Source: Chara braunii (lineage: Eukaryota > Streptophyta > Charophyceae > Charales > Characeae). Taken from it: a stretch of DNA of 30,692 nt. The stretch lies in the NCBI GenBank assembly GCA_003427395.1, contig BFEA01000829.1, positions 302,097-332,788 on the forward strand. Reading direction: 5' to 3'. Positions within the stretch are counted from its first letter, which is position 1. Every line of letters begins with the position of its first letter. Shown in pieces: positions 9,846-18,872 of the stretch. Under the pieces are notes generated by a model that saw only the letters and a list, made by a program, of their open reading frames with translations, searched no databases and had not been told where the DNA came from. A program made the position numbers and the translations under genes.

Positions 9846-11706
9846 GTTACGAATAAGTAGGCACCGGGCTATCACGTGCCCCACAGTGCCACACTTGAGG
9901 CACTGGCGATTGTTCATTTTGGACTGCCATTCCTCTCGGGTTATATTCATCTTTTCCCAAGGCCTTTCGAACGCAATGTCGGGGTGCTCGGGAAACGAGC
10001 GTGGCCTCTTTTTCTTCTTCACTATTTATAGCCTCCCTTGTTGGCCATGACAGCAGTGACGTCACCCTTCCCGGACTCAATGCTGCCGTTACCTCCTCCT
10101 CCCTCAGACTCTTCCAGAGGTAACTTCTCTATAGTCTCATCATCAAATAGCACAAGCATATGGTCCTGACGCTTTTGCCGCCAAAGGACCCGCTTGCCAT
10201 AACCACGTACCGGTCCCGACTTAACCACCGAAGCGTAAGACCTGTTTACCTGCGCGGTCATTTGCTCTCGTTGGAGAGCGAGATCGTGAAACTGCAGATA
10301 GTTATACTTTCCAACCTTCGATTCTGCCACGAGCTGTCCACGAACAGGCTCAGGTAAAGCACGTGAGTAGATATAAAGGACCTGGTTGTCCTGAAGGTTC
10401 ATTCCCAGTACCTGCAACAGACGATCAACTTCACGCGACAGTGAATCAACTGAAGACCAACGCTTCTGGCCAATGGTGGTGAGCTCGTCGAAAGCTTTAT
10501 CGACTGTCGTCTTGTCGAGAAATCTCTCCTTAATCTTTTGGAGAAACTGTCACAACGTCAGGGTCTTTGCCCACTCACCTATATCCTCAAATCAAGCAGC
10601 ATTGGCGTCAGCCAACACCCATTCCTTGGCCACTCCTCCCAAACAAGACGTGGAGAAAGCGACCTGACTCTCTGGCTCGACGGGTGCAGTACTACAATAA
10701 GTCTATATCTCGGCGATCCACAGCAACATATTTTCTTCCTTTTTGTTACTGTAGGTAAACAGCAATTTCATCTTTAACCTTTTCTTTCTTTTTCGGCTTC
10801 TCCGCTTCCTTAACCGGTTCTTTTTTCTTGTCGGTCGGTTCTTCTTTCTTCTTGGCTGGTTCTCTTTCTTTCCTGCCGGTTCGCCGGACTCTTTCTTCGA
10901 GGGTCCGGGTTTATCCTCCCTCCGCATTGCATCTTTCATGAGTTTCTCCTGGGGTGTTTTTTTTTCCTATTTCCCCCTTCTTCTCCTCCTCAGAGCCCAC
11001 CTTGTCCTTTCCTTTCATCATTCTCATCATACTTTCTAATGAGACAGTGTTAGAGTCTATTTTCTTTTCAAGATGAACAAGATAAGCAATAATAGATTGC
11101 AATACGGACGACAGGTCAGTCTCAACTTCCTCGAAGTAAAACCGTTCCCTCATGTCCTCCAACATTTTCTCTTGTTGTTCTGTCTCTTCTTTCTTTCTTC
11201 TGAACTCTTCGATTCTTCTTCTTTCTTCCCTTAAGGTATTTTCTAATTGTCTAACATTCTCCTCCATTAGTTCCACAGACAGTTGTGGTTCCACTTTCTT
11301 TTCTTCTTTCGTCTCTTCTTCCTTTCCTTTTCGGCTCATGCTTTCCAACTGCTCGTAGACATATTGGTCAAGAGCCATACACCCTTGTTTAATGAGTTCC
11401 TCGACTCGCTGCTAGGTTTCCAGCATCTGAACACCAGTTTTTGCGGCCTCAAGTTCAGCCTCTGCTGCTCGCAGGTTGAACTGTCTGTAAACGTGTTGTT
11501 CAACTGCTGGTCTGACACCATGTATCTCACCAAGTAGTTGTTGAAGAAGGCCTTGTAATGTTTGCCTTCTTGCATCAATCTGTCCACGCGTCTTGACGTC
11601 CCCTACTTCTTCATCAGCGTAGACTATGAGAGGGATAGGAAAGAAGAAAAGTAGAATGAACCGCGTTAGGATGGAGGCACGGAAACATTTCCAGAGAGAG
11701 TTCATT
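9828..11706 (-). pseudogene. gypsy Gag (coiled coil, capsid core, CCHC zinc knuckle), disrupted
   Basis: The first Met at 11706 starts MNSLWKCFRASILTRFILLF, a hydrophobic leader ending near VYADEE, followed by a coiled-coil region. A TAG at 11412-11414 interrupts the frame, which resumes with a long E/K/R-rich coiled coil (to about 10911). A run of nine A near 10950 marks a frameshift. A basic linker and then a retrotrans_gag-like core follow (LLWIAEI, EWVLADANAA, FLQKIKERFLDKT, VDSLSREVDRLLQVLGMN, ALPEPVRGQLV), with three in-frame stops between 10703 and 10540. After another frameshift near 10020, QCLKCGTVGHVIARC is a classic C-x2-C-x4-H-x4-C knuckle. Gag would form the particle shell and bind element RNA. 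The hydrophobic N-terminus is unusual. Confidence 0.82.
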
Positions 11707-11732
11707 TTTCCCCACGTATATTTGCCGCACAA

Positions 11733-12497
11733 TAAATAAAATCAAAAGACAGAAATAAATTCCACAGCACATGCAACTTTTACAGCAATAATAATCAACA
11801 AAATAATGAGTTCTCAATCAGTTTTTCTATCCTAACTTTGCTGTTTGTTTTCTGTGTGATGACATCCTATAGTTACAGGTATAGGTACCGCAGCCGCGGC
11901 CAGTGTGATGAAGACAACAACACACTTGTGAGTACACACGGCAACCACAGACAAACAATAGGTAAGTAGAAAGCCAGTACAACAATACAATCAATGGTTA
12001 GCTCCTACTATACCATCTGCAGAAGCAATGCAACCCTCAACACAGTCTTTGCATGCCACGTGTCACCCCTGGCATGCCAACACAGCAACTAATCTGCCAC
12101 GTCGGCACATCAAGGACCTGGTAGGTCTACAAGGGGGGATGCCACGTCAGCAGCACAAACCTGTCACACTCTCAACACTGGTGAACCATATTAGCACATC
12201 AATAACATGCCACATAAACAATGTGCCTCATCAGCGGTACCAGTCTCTCTATCTGTACCAGCGCCACGTCAGCACATTGCCAACGAAGCTCTCGCAGGTA
12301 TCTTGAAATCTTCAATGCAGCTACGTCATCATCTTCAAGGGACGGCTGCTCGCAGGTGCATTACTACAATGTCTAGACTTGCGGTATGGCCGCGCACGTT
12401 AATAAACGCGTTTCGTTTTGCACATGCTGCACCTCCCACTTACCTGGGTGCCACGCCAGCACCTGACAGCAGTCAACAGATCGCGATGAAGAAGTCT
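11733..12497 (-). other. Untranslated leader of the gypsy element
   Basis: Between PBS and gag. It has no ORF but contains scattered GCCACGTCAGCA-type words (for example near 12055, 12140 and 12262) similar to those in the LTR minisatellite, as if the repeat family spread into, or originated from, the leader. Packaging and dimerisation signals would be expected here but cannot be identified by eye. Confidence 0.6.
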
Positions 12498-12509
12498 GCT
12501 CTGATACCA
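12498..12509 (-). other. Primer-binding site, initiator tRNA-Met
   Basis: On the element strand the bases TGGTATCAGAGC lie 3 nt downstream of the 5' LTR end (TTCATTACA). This is complementary to the 3' end of plant initiator tRNA-Met, the usual primer for minus-strand synthesis in plant LTR elements. It fixes the element orientation and the inner edge of the right LTR. Confidence 0.93.
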
Positions 12510-12763
12510 AATTGTAATGAAACCAGTATAATAGATACTCAGAAGTTGTCAATCTACCGTAGTTTCAATATCTGCATGAAAGTCTCCAGATCGTGAAATG
12601 ATACCTCAAACAGTAACTCATTATCAAAAAGAGAGTGGAGGGAGAATAGACAAAGGAGAGGAAGAGAGATCACACAAAACCCTTCAGATCCCTCTCCTTC
12701 TCCGGGCTTCTTTCCACACCACATCATCAATGATAATAAGTATATTCTTGATCACACACAATA

Positions 12764-12777
12764 GTGCCACGTGGCAC
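12764..12777. promoter_or_regulatory. Perfect G-box palindrome in the 5' LTR
   Basis: GTGCCACGTGGCAC is a 14-bp perfect palindrome centred on CACGTG, the core bound by plant bZIP (and bHLH) factors; ACGTGGC is also the ABRE core. The corresponding site in the other LTR (near 5027) reads GTGCCACGTGACAG, keeping the core but losing symmetry. It lies about 190 bp downstream, on the element strand, of the repeated TGACGTGG array. Confidence 0.55.
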
Positions 12778-12965
12778 TTTATCTCATGAAGACTGCGAAT
12801 ACACAGCAGATTTCCAGTCATGACGTCAACCTCAGGTGAGTACCCGATTCCCTACATCCACAGCTCCCGATCTTCCTCCTCCTTGCAACCAGTCACCTCA
12901 TGTAGACAGCGTGGACAATGCCACATCAGCAATCGAAACAGGTGGCATTCGCCACATCATCAATG

Positions 12966-13266
12966 TAGACCAGTAGTAGCGCCACGTAAACCAAAGGCAG
13001 CGTCACGTCAGCATGCCACGTCAACCAGAGGCAGCACCACATGTACCAGAGGCAGCGCCATGTCAGCATGCCATGTCGACCAGAGGCAGCGCCACATATA
13101 CCAGAGGCAGCGCCACGTCAGCATGCCACGTAGACCAGAGGCAGCGCCACGTCAGCATGCCACGTAGACCAAAGGCGGCGCCACATATACCAGAGGCAGC
13201 GCCACATATAGGCAACGCCACATCAGCATGCCATTTAGACCAGAGGCAGCGCCACGTCAGCATAGC
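12966..13266. repeat. LTR minisatellite with repeated bZIP-type cores (right)
   Basis: Same unit types as the array in the left LTR, but about three units shorter. I count four exact CCACGTCA cores. The array length difference between the two LTRs of one element shows expansion or contraction after insertion, or a collapsed assembly. Confidence 0.9.
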
Positions 13267-13505
13267 CTGGCACACTGAGAAAGCGCCAGCATGCTGCCTC
13301 CACCTTGTGCTGTCGCCTGCAGCGCCTGTGCACAACCAGCATGTAGCCAGCGTCTAGCCAAAGTCGAGCCAGCGTCAAAGCAGCATAGGAAGACTGAATG
13401 CCTTGACTTCCTCGAGGCCAGCCTTAAGTAGTAGTCAGCGCGGCTGTCTGGCCTCGGTGCATTTCCCCTCAGTCGTCCAGATTGACGCACAGCTGAAGGC
13501 CCGGA

Positions 13506-13660
13506 TTGTACAGTTGCAGACTTCTCCCTTGGACCTGATGCTGTCTGGGTACCTGCGTACAAACAAGTGTGTGTGCTTGACCNTTGTACAGTTGCAGACT
13601 TCTCCCTTGGACCTGATGCTGTCTGGGTACCTGCGTACAAACAAGTGTGTGTGCTTGACC
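13506..13660. other. 77-bp exact duplication around a single N (assembly join)
   Basis: 13506-13582 is repeated exactly as 13584-13660, separated by one N. The left LTR has this segment once. Two overlapping contig ends were placed side by side rather than merged, so the true right LTR is about 78 bp shorter. Confidence 0.93.
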
Positions 13661-13853
13661 TGCGGCCTGGGCTAGGTAACTTTGGACTTTGACTGTTGGG
13701 TGGACCGACAGTTGACCAAAGTCGGCTGTCACACGCCCAGGCCCTGAATTCGTGAAGGGCCTTTTCTGCCCTGGTTCGGCCTGGGCTGAGGGCGGCCAAG
13801 TAGGCCTTCTGATGACCCTCAGTTCCACGAGACATATGGCATGGGTTATTGCA

Positions 13854-14136
13854 ATATGATTGATATATATATATATTGTCACATCACTACAAACTAAAAG
13901 AGCGCACTTTGCGGAACAAAGAATAAAAGCAAAAAACGGGCACAGTGATAACATGCAAAAATAAAAATAAAAATAAAAACAAAAAGAAAAAACAAGGGCA
14001 GGTTGAAACCAAGAAATTTCTCATTCTTCTTTGAACTCCAGCTCCACTGTGCCTCTCATGTGCAAGGCTCGCCACGTTGATGAAGTTGAGCGCGAGCTGC
14101 CCCCATCCCCGTATGCCATAACAGCCCACTTGCACG
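13854..14136. other. AT-rich flank and (AAAAAT)n run
   Basis: Contains a (TA)n run (13864-13877) and an (AAAAAT)n-like run (about 13963-13993) right of the LTR element. The region up to the gap has no recognisable gene. Confidence 0.6.
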
Positions 14137-14876
14137 NNNNNNNNNNNNNNNNNNNNNNNNNNNNNNNNNNNNNNNNNNNNNNNNNNNNNNNNNNNNNNNN
14201 NNNNNNNNNNNNNNNNNNNNNNNNNNNNNNNNNNNNNNNNNNNNNNNNNNNNNNNNNNNNNNNNNNNNNNNNNNNNNNNNNNNNNNNNNNNNNNNNNNNN
14301 NNNNNNNNNNNNNNNNNNNNNNNNNNNNNNNNNNNNNNNNNNNNNNNNNNNNNNNNNNNNNNNNNNNNNNNNNNNNNNNNNNNNNNNNNNNNNNNNNNNN
14401 NNNNNNNNNNNNNNNNNNNNNNNNNNNNNNNNNNNNNNNNNNNNNNNNNNNNNNNNNNNNNNNNNNNNNNNNNNNNNNNNNNNNNNNNNNNNNNNNNNNN
14501 NNNNNNNNNNNNNNNNNNNNNNNNNNNNNNNNNNNNNNNNNNNNNNNNNNNNNNNNNNNNNNNNNNNNNNNNNNNNNNNNNNNNNNNNNNNNNNNNNNNN
14601 NNNNNNNNNNNNNNNNNNNNNNNNNNNNNNNNNNNNNNNNNNNNNNNNNNNNNNNNNNNNNNNNNNNNNNNNNNNNNNNNNNNNNNNNNNNNNNNNNNNN
14701 NNNNNNNNNNNNNNNNNNNNNNNNNNNNNNNNNNNNNNNNNNNNNNNNNNNNNNNNNNNNNNNNNNNNNNNNNNNNNNNNNNNNNNNNNNNNNNNNNNNN
14801 NNNNNNNNNNNNNNNNNNNNNNNNNNNNNNNNNNNNNNNNNNNNNNNNNNNNNNNNNNNNNNNNNNNNNNNNNNNN
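14137..14876. other. Sequence gap (740 N)
   Basis: Unresolved bases. The right edge begins in a 75-bp direct repeat, so the gap may hide more units of that repeat. Any ORF spanning it is meaningless. Confidence 0.99.
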
Positions 14877-14906
14877 GATTGGCGGGGATCTCAGGCTGAT
14901 TTTGTT

Positions 14907-15030
14907 GGTCAGTCATTTGTAGATCACCCGTGGGGTCTGCGCAGGGTGGTGCACAAGTATGCGGTTCATCCATATGATCCTGGTCAGCCATTTGCAAATC
15001 CCTCGTGGGGTCTACGCCATGCGGGATTAA
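14907..15030. repeat. 75-bp direct repeat at the gap edge
   Basis: GGTCAGTCATTTGTAGATCA at 14907 recurs as GGTCAGCCATTTGCAAATCC at 14982, and both continue into CGTGGGGTCT. The spacing is 75 bp, a multiple of three, so an open frame crosses both units on each strand. Only about 1.6 units are visible because the left side is N. Coding status is unknown. Confidence 0.65.
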
Positions 15031-15101
15031 ATGCAGTCCAAGCAGATCATGTTCCAGTATATATATATATTGTAATAAAATACTTTCACCTATGAATACA
15101 A

Positions 15102-15111
15102 AGAAGAAGAA

Positions 15112-15158
<47 letters not shown>

Positions 15159-15166
15159 AAGAAGAA

Positions 15167-15244
<78 letters not shown>
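15102..15244. repeat. (GAA)n followed by (TC)n microsatellites
   Basis: A nearly pure (GAA)n run (15102-15166) is followed by about 36 perfect TC units (15172-15244). They abut the 3' side (on the - strand) of a LINE zinc-binding-tail fragment. Ser-, Leu- and Arg/Glu-rich ORFs here are artefacts. Confidence 0.95.
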
Positions 15245-15247
<3 letters not shown>

Positions 15248-15249
15248 TG

Positions 15250-15890
15250 GCGACAACGGTGACGACTGCAGGGTGATGGCGAGGTCGCCGACGGCGATGA
15301 CTGTGCTGGACAGGCGGGGGGGTGAACAAATTTCCCCCATTTCACACACTTCTGTTCTGAAAGCATAACATCCTCCCATTCATGTGTGCATCTTGAAGTC
15401 CAGATACCCCACAGTGCTGACTTCCTACCCAGTTGAAACCAGTTAGCTATAGAGCCCCATATCCTGTAGTCTGGACAGTGTGCCAGGAGAATGGCCTTCC
15501 GCTCCCATGGCCAATTTGGCTCTCTCGTAAGCCATCTCCAAATACTGTCCCACCATCTCCATAGCAGGACTACCATAGGGCAAGAGAGAAAGAGGTGCTC
15601 CAATGCTTCCCTGATTTTCCTCTGGCGAAATTCTGATTGGCAGCTCTTACACCATGGAAGTAAAATGTCCTTTTCTATCAGGTCAGAATGGTCCACCAGC
15701 CAGTCGCATAGGTGCTATCTTCAATTGTACAGCAGATGACTTTGCCAGATTACCTTTGTAATCTTTGAAGTACCCTATCCCTTGCAGAGTCCTGATATCA
15801 GTGTTGAGGTGACTTGCCCAGCGGAGTGCCTTGCACAGCCCGCAGACTGCAGGCGATGATGTGAGGGACGCTGGGCCTGGTTCCCAGCAT
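15250..15890 (-). pseudogene. LINE ORF2 C-terminal fragment (RT zinc-binding domain)
   Basis: 15696-15250 is an open - strand frame. CKSCQSEFRQRKIREALEHL followed by FLSCP gives the C-x2-C ... H-x4-C spacing of the zf-RVT domain found after plant LINE reverse transcriptases. WDSIWRWLTREPNWPWERKA and ALWGIWTSRCTHEWEDVML follow in the usual order. Upstream, to about 15890, a second frame reads GLCKALRWASHLNTDIRTLQ, LINE-like but frame-shifted. A poly(A) run on the - strand (15902-15919) lies at its upstream edge, suggesting another retro-insert was joined there. It is a different LINE family member from 19639-24388, judged by low residue match. Confidence 0.75.
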
Positions 15891-15901
15891 ATAATAAGCT
15901 G

Positions 15902-15919
15902 TTTTTTTTTTTTTTTTTA
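15902..15919 (-). repeat. Poly(T) on + strand (possible retro-insert tail)
   Basis: About 18 T, followed by A-rich sequence. Read on the - strand it is a poly(A) run that would terminate an element lying to its right (about 15920-16100), but that sequence has no recognisable domain. Confidence 0.5.
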
Positions 15920-16690
15920 ACGAAAAACAAAGAAAAGAAGACTGTGCAGGTCGAGGGTGGGCTAGGAGTGGAACTTCGGAACCAAAAGAACAGCAGAATT
16001 TGGTACCTGAAGGTGGATGGTTCTCCTTTCCAGATCACCCTCAATTGCCTTGGCTGCAGTCAACTGTGTGGTCAGGTTCACGATCCGTTGTTCCTGCTCA
16101 TTGTCGTCACCGCCCTGTCATCAGAATGCCACCAGTTGCACCCACATATCAACTACTCAACAACCATGGCTATGCAAAAAGAAGATAGAGAGTCAAGTCC
16201 ACATTATCCTTGTCAAGAGCGGGGGAGGGGGGAGGGGTGGCATGCGGTGGGGTGACGAAGGGTGCAGAAAAAGCTATGCATGTACGACACTAGCACTCCC
16301 CACTGTTCATCCTCCACTCATGCAAATTTTGGCAAGATGAACTCCATCAATAGAGAATGATCATTGTTTTAAAGTTTGAGCACATTGCGGAATCCCTGAA
16401 AGGCACTAGATTGACACTTTGTAATCGCATTCAAATCAGTGCATGAATATAGAAGTTGGATTGGAATTGGAATTCCGACGGGCCAAGACAGTTGCACACC
16501 GTCAGAGAGGAAAGATACTCCAATGAGTGCAAACATGTTCATGTAGACCAGACAGCCTGTTGCAGCTTCTCTTGCAAGAAAACAGGAGGGAATGCCAAGG
16601 AAGAATTCCTCTCTTCTTTTTCCCTTTTTGCAAAAGTTGATTATATGAATTTATATCTCACGTTTGTGATTCTCTGAGAGAAGTTGTTAC
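15920..16690. other. Unassigned sequence with a G-rich block
   Basis: No supported gene. 16221-16252 has four G runs of at least four bases on the + strand (GGGGGAGGGGGGAGGGG, then a longer loop and GGGG), a possible G-quadruplex. Short + strand ORFs overlap each other and show no domain. Confidence 0.5.
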
Positions 16691-16695
16691 CTTCT

Positions 16696-17128
16696 TCTTT
16701 TTTTTTTTTTTTTTTTTGCCCCTTCTATTCTGGGGGGCGTCAGTCCGGTTGCTTATTACTGGCAAGCATTTTTTTACAAAGACATATGAGCACAAGAACG
16801 AAGAGTAAGAAATCAGACCAGCCCTCCCCTTGTGACACTAGTCGCCTAAGCAAGGGGGGGCTTGCTATGGTCCATCCCAGCCCCCAAACCATGGCCTTTC
16901 CTGGACGGCTCTCCTGCTGGCCGGGAAGCTTACTGGCAGCACCCAGTCACGCAGCGGGAGGGTCCCAGGAGGGTCCCAGGAGGGCGGGGTGCCGGGGGGT
17001 GTCCCTAGCAGCCTCACAGGCCGCATGTAGCTAGCTCTTTTCCAAGCCTTCTCATTGTCTCAAGATTCGTTTCTAGCAATTCCTATCCCATCTCCAACAC
17101 CTCACATGTACACCTTGTTCCTATTACT
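16696..17128 (-). repeat. Diverged LINE-tail-like segment with poly(T)
   Basis: A + strand poly(T) (about 16698-16717) is followed by TTCTATTCTGGGGGGCGTCA then GTCCGGTTGC, resembling the 3' terminal sequence of the LINE family (ATTCTGGGGAGCAACAGTCC at 17180). The remainder is G/C-rich, with a short tandem word GAGGGTCCCAG near 16962-16985. The homology is short, so assignment is tentative. Confidence 0.4.
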
Positions 17129-17650
17129 TTTTTTTTTTTTTTAAATTTAAAACAGAACCTCTCGATTCTGGCTCCTGCCATTCTGGGGAGCAACAGTCCG
17201 GTTCCTATTCCCCCTGCAAGTCAAATATGAATACAATGAAAACACATGCACGCTCCTCCCCATTCTGGCTGAGAGGCCCGAGTGGACGGCATTGATTACT
17301 TCCCTAGGGAAGAATGTACCACCCCTCACCCCTGCCTAAGTTAGCCTATATCCTCTACCTTCTGATCCTCTGAGTCGCCTGGCTCCCAGCTCCTCTCAGC
17401 TGAGTGCTGCCGGATAAACCTGAAAGCTAGAGCTGATGTCCAGAGCTGGCATCTAAGGGTTTGCTTGCTCTGCCGGGTAATGTAAAAAACTTATCTGAAC
17501 TGCGGTTTCTACATTTTGCCTTCTCTTAAACCCTAAACCCTAAGCTTCTTGGGACGTTTGTTGTACGCAGTTTGTTTCTTGAGTGTTTCTCTTGGAAGGC
17601 TCTATTCCTAGTCCTTCATTGATTTACCTGTTCCTAGATTCTAAAAATGT
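17129..17650 (-). mobile_element. LINE 3' tail copy with poly(A)
   Basis: A + strand poly(T) (17129-17142) marks a - strand poly(A) end. The following 500 bp match the 3' region of the + strand LINE copy at about 1190-1793 in order, including the motif GGATAAACCTGAAAGCTAGA and the TTAAACCCTAAACCCTAA word. It is either the end of the long LINE upstream or a separate truncated copy inserted into that LINE's own tail, because a second tail-like block lies at 17795-17890. Confidence 0.8.
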
Positions 17651-17794
17651 AAAACAGGTGCTGTTCTTAAGCTCGAAAACCCTAAACCCTGAACCCTCTT
17701 CCTCTCTCTAGCTTGGGGTGTGAGCCCTTCCTTTCTCTCCGATGACTGTTTTTACTACTACTTTCCTCTAAATTTCCCTTTTTGAGAACACGCT

Positions 17795-18165
17795 CATGCT
17801 CCTCCCCCTTCTGGTGTGGAGGCCCTAGGGGCGGCATTGATTGCTTCCATCAGGAAGGATATACCCCCCCTCACCCCTGCCTAAGTTAGCCTGTGCTACT
17901 TTTCTCCTATCTTTTACTAATCGGGAATTCCGTTCGCTCTAGTGTTTGGGGTTTGATTTTTGTGTTCCTTCCGGTCCGTGCCTCTCAGCTCCTTGGCTGC
18001 CTGTTTTTCTGTCTGTGTTAGTCCTGCTGATAGGGCTGCTTGTGTTAAATTCTGTTTGCGCTGAATTCTGTGAGGTTTACACTTGCTGCGGTCCTTGCTA
18101 TAACCCTGGCCCTGGCTCATCTACTTATTCTTGTAAGCCGTGTCTGTATCTGTTGACGTAGGGAT
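17795..18165 (-). repeat. Second, nested LINE-tail copy
   Basis: 17795-17890 matches 17248-17348 (CACGCTC...CTCACCCCTGCCTAAGTTAGCCT) as a direct repeat about 545 bp away, but lacks the terminal poly(A). The adjoining block 17990-18083 is the sequence that also appears between the two library adapters at 1971-2064. This could be the original 3' end of the 19639-24388 LINE, interrupted by the 17129-17650 copy. Confidence 0.6.
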
Positions 18166-18239
18166 TTTGGATTCTTGAGGGGGTTATGGTGGTGCTCTGC
18201 AGGTTTAGTGAATCTTTCTTTTGAGGTGCTAGGTGTGGC

Positions 18240-18520
18240 ATACTGCGCAGCCACACAGGCCCTGCAGGGCCCGTCCCGGACATTCAGCCTAAAAGCCTAA
18301 AACTTAGGGCTTACAGGCCCCGGTCGTTTCACCCTGAAAGCTGAAAAACGAGGCCCTGCAGGCCCTACCCCGTTTCAGCCTATTTCTGGGTCTTTTCAGA
18401 CCCAGAATTTTCAGCCTGAAACGGAGGGCCATTTTCAGGCCCTCATTGTTTCGACCTGCCCCTAAGACTCAGGCACGTAAACAGGGATACGGAACAGGCC
18501 AGAAATAGCCTGTTCCTCAC
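18240..18520. repeat. Hairpin cluster in the LINE 3' region
   Basis: Several perfect inverted repeats sit within 280 bp. GGCCCTGCAGGGCC is a palindrome (18258-18271). CCGTTTCAG/CTGAAACGG forms an outer stem (18370-18378 with 18416-18424) enclosing TTCTGGGTC/GACCCAGAA (18384-18407). GAGGGCC/GGCCCTC is at 18424-18444 and GGAACAGGC/GCCTGTTCC at 18491-18516. Loops often contain TTTCA. No coding potential. Confidence 0.75.
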
Positions 18521-18872
18521 GAGTTTGAGCAGGAGCTGCAGCTGCAGCCCCTGCCTCCCTTCGGCAGGCTCAGGAGGCACACCCGGTAGTACATAGGAAG
18601 TTCCCATGCACTTCACGGGTAGGTAGTTCAGTAGTCACGAGGTAGTCTTCAGGATTTCGGCCGCAGCACTCAGGAGGAGCGCTGCAGTAGTCTTCAGCGA
18701 TAGGCAGTAGGTATTAGCGCTAGCTGTAGTCTTCGGCGCTGGGCGCCATAGCTGTAGCTGTAGTCTTCAGCGCTGGGCGCTGGTAGGTGGTAGATCGTAG
18801 AGTGGGAGAGAGACTGGCGGAGGCCAGTGGTACTTACCTGTGGCGCCATCGCTCCAGCTCCATCTTCGTGGT

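Larger units (their letters stand above)
4767..13853 (-). mobile_element. Ty3/gypsy chromovirus LTR retrotransposon, full-length but inactive
   Basis: Two direct copies about 1.35 kb long (4767-6138 and 12513-13853) bound an internal region with, on the - strand, a PBS, gag with zinc knuckle, aspartic protease, RT, RNase H, integrase with HHCC and a chromodomain, and a PPT. The order PR-RT-RH-IN plus chromodomain places it with Ty3/gypsy chromoviruses. Each LTR ends TG...CA. The flanks are AT-rich and I could not see a clean 5-bp target duplication. In the first roughly 105 aligned LTR bases there are about five substitutions, so it is not a very recent insertion. Multiple stops and frameshifts in every gene make it non-autonomous at best. 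Confidence 0.93.
12513..13853 (-). repeat. 5' LTR (right copy)
   Basis: Homologous to 4767-6138 across its length. It carries the shorter minisatellite (about 12966-13266, roughly ten units), a perfect G-box palindrome, and an assembly duplication of 77 bp around a single N at 13583. As the upstream LTR it would hold the promoter. A TATA-like AATATACTTA on the element strand (about 12737-12750) lies between the array and the PBS, but I cannot place a start site. Confidence 0.9.

Noticed and set aside
14031-15095. 354-codon ORF across the gap (and a 313-codon one on the other strand)
   Set aside because: Most of both ORFs is N; only the short ends are real sequence.
17520-17700. Interstitial telomere repeats (CCCTAAA-type words)
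   Set aside because: Only two or three units occur, and they sit within the LINE 3' tail, which recurs with the same context elsewhere in the window.
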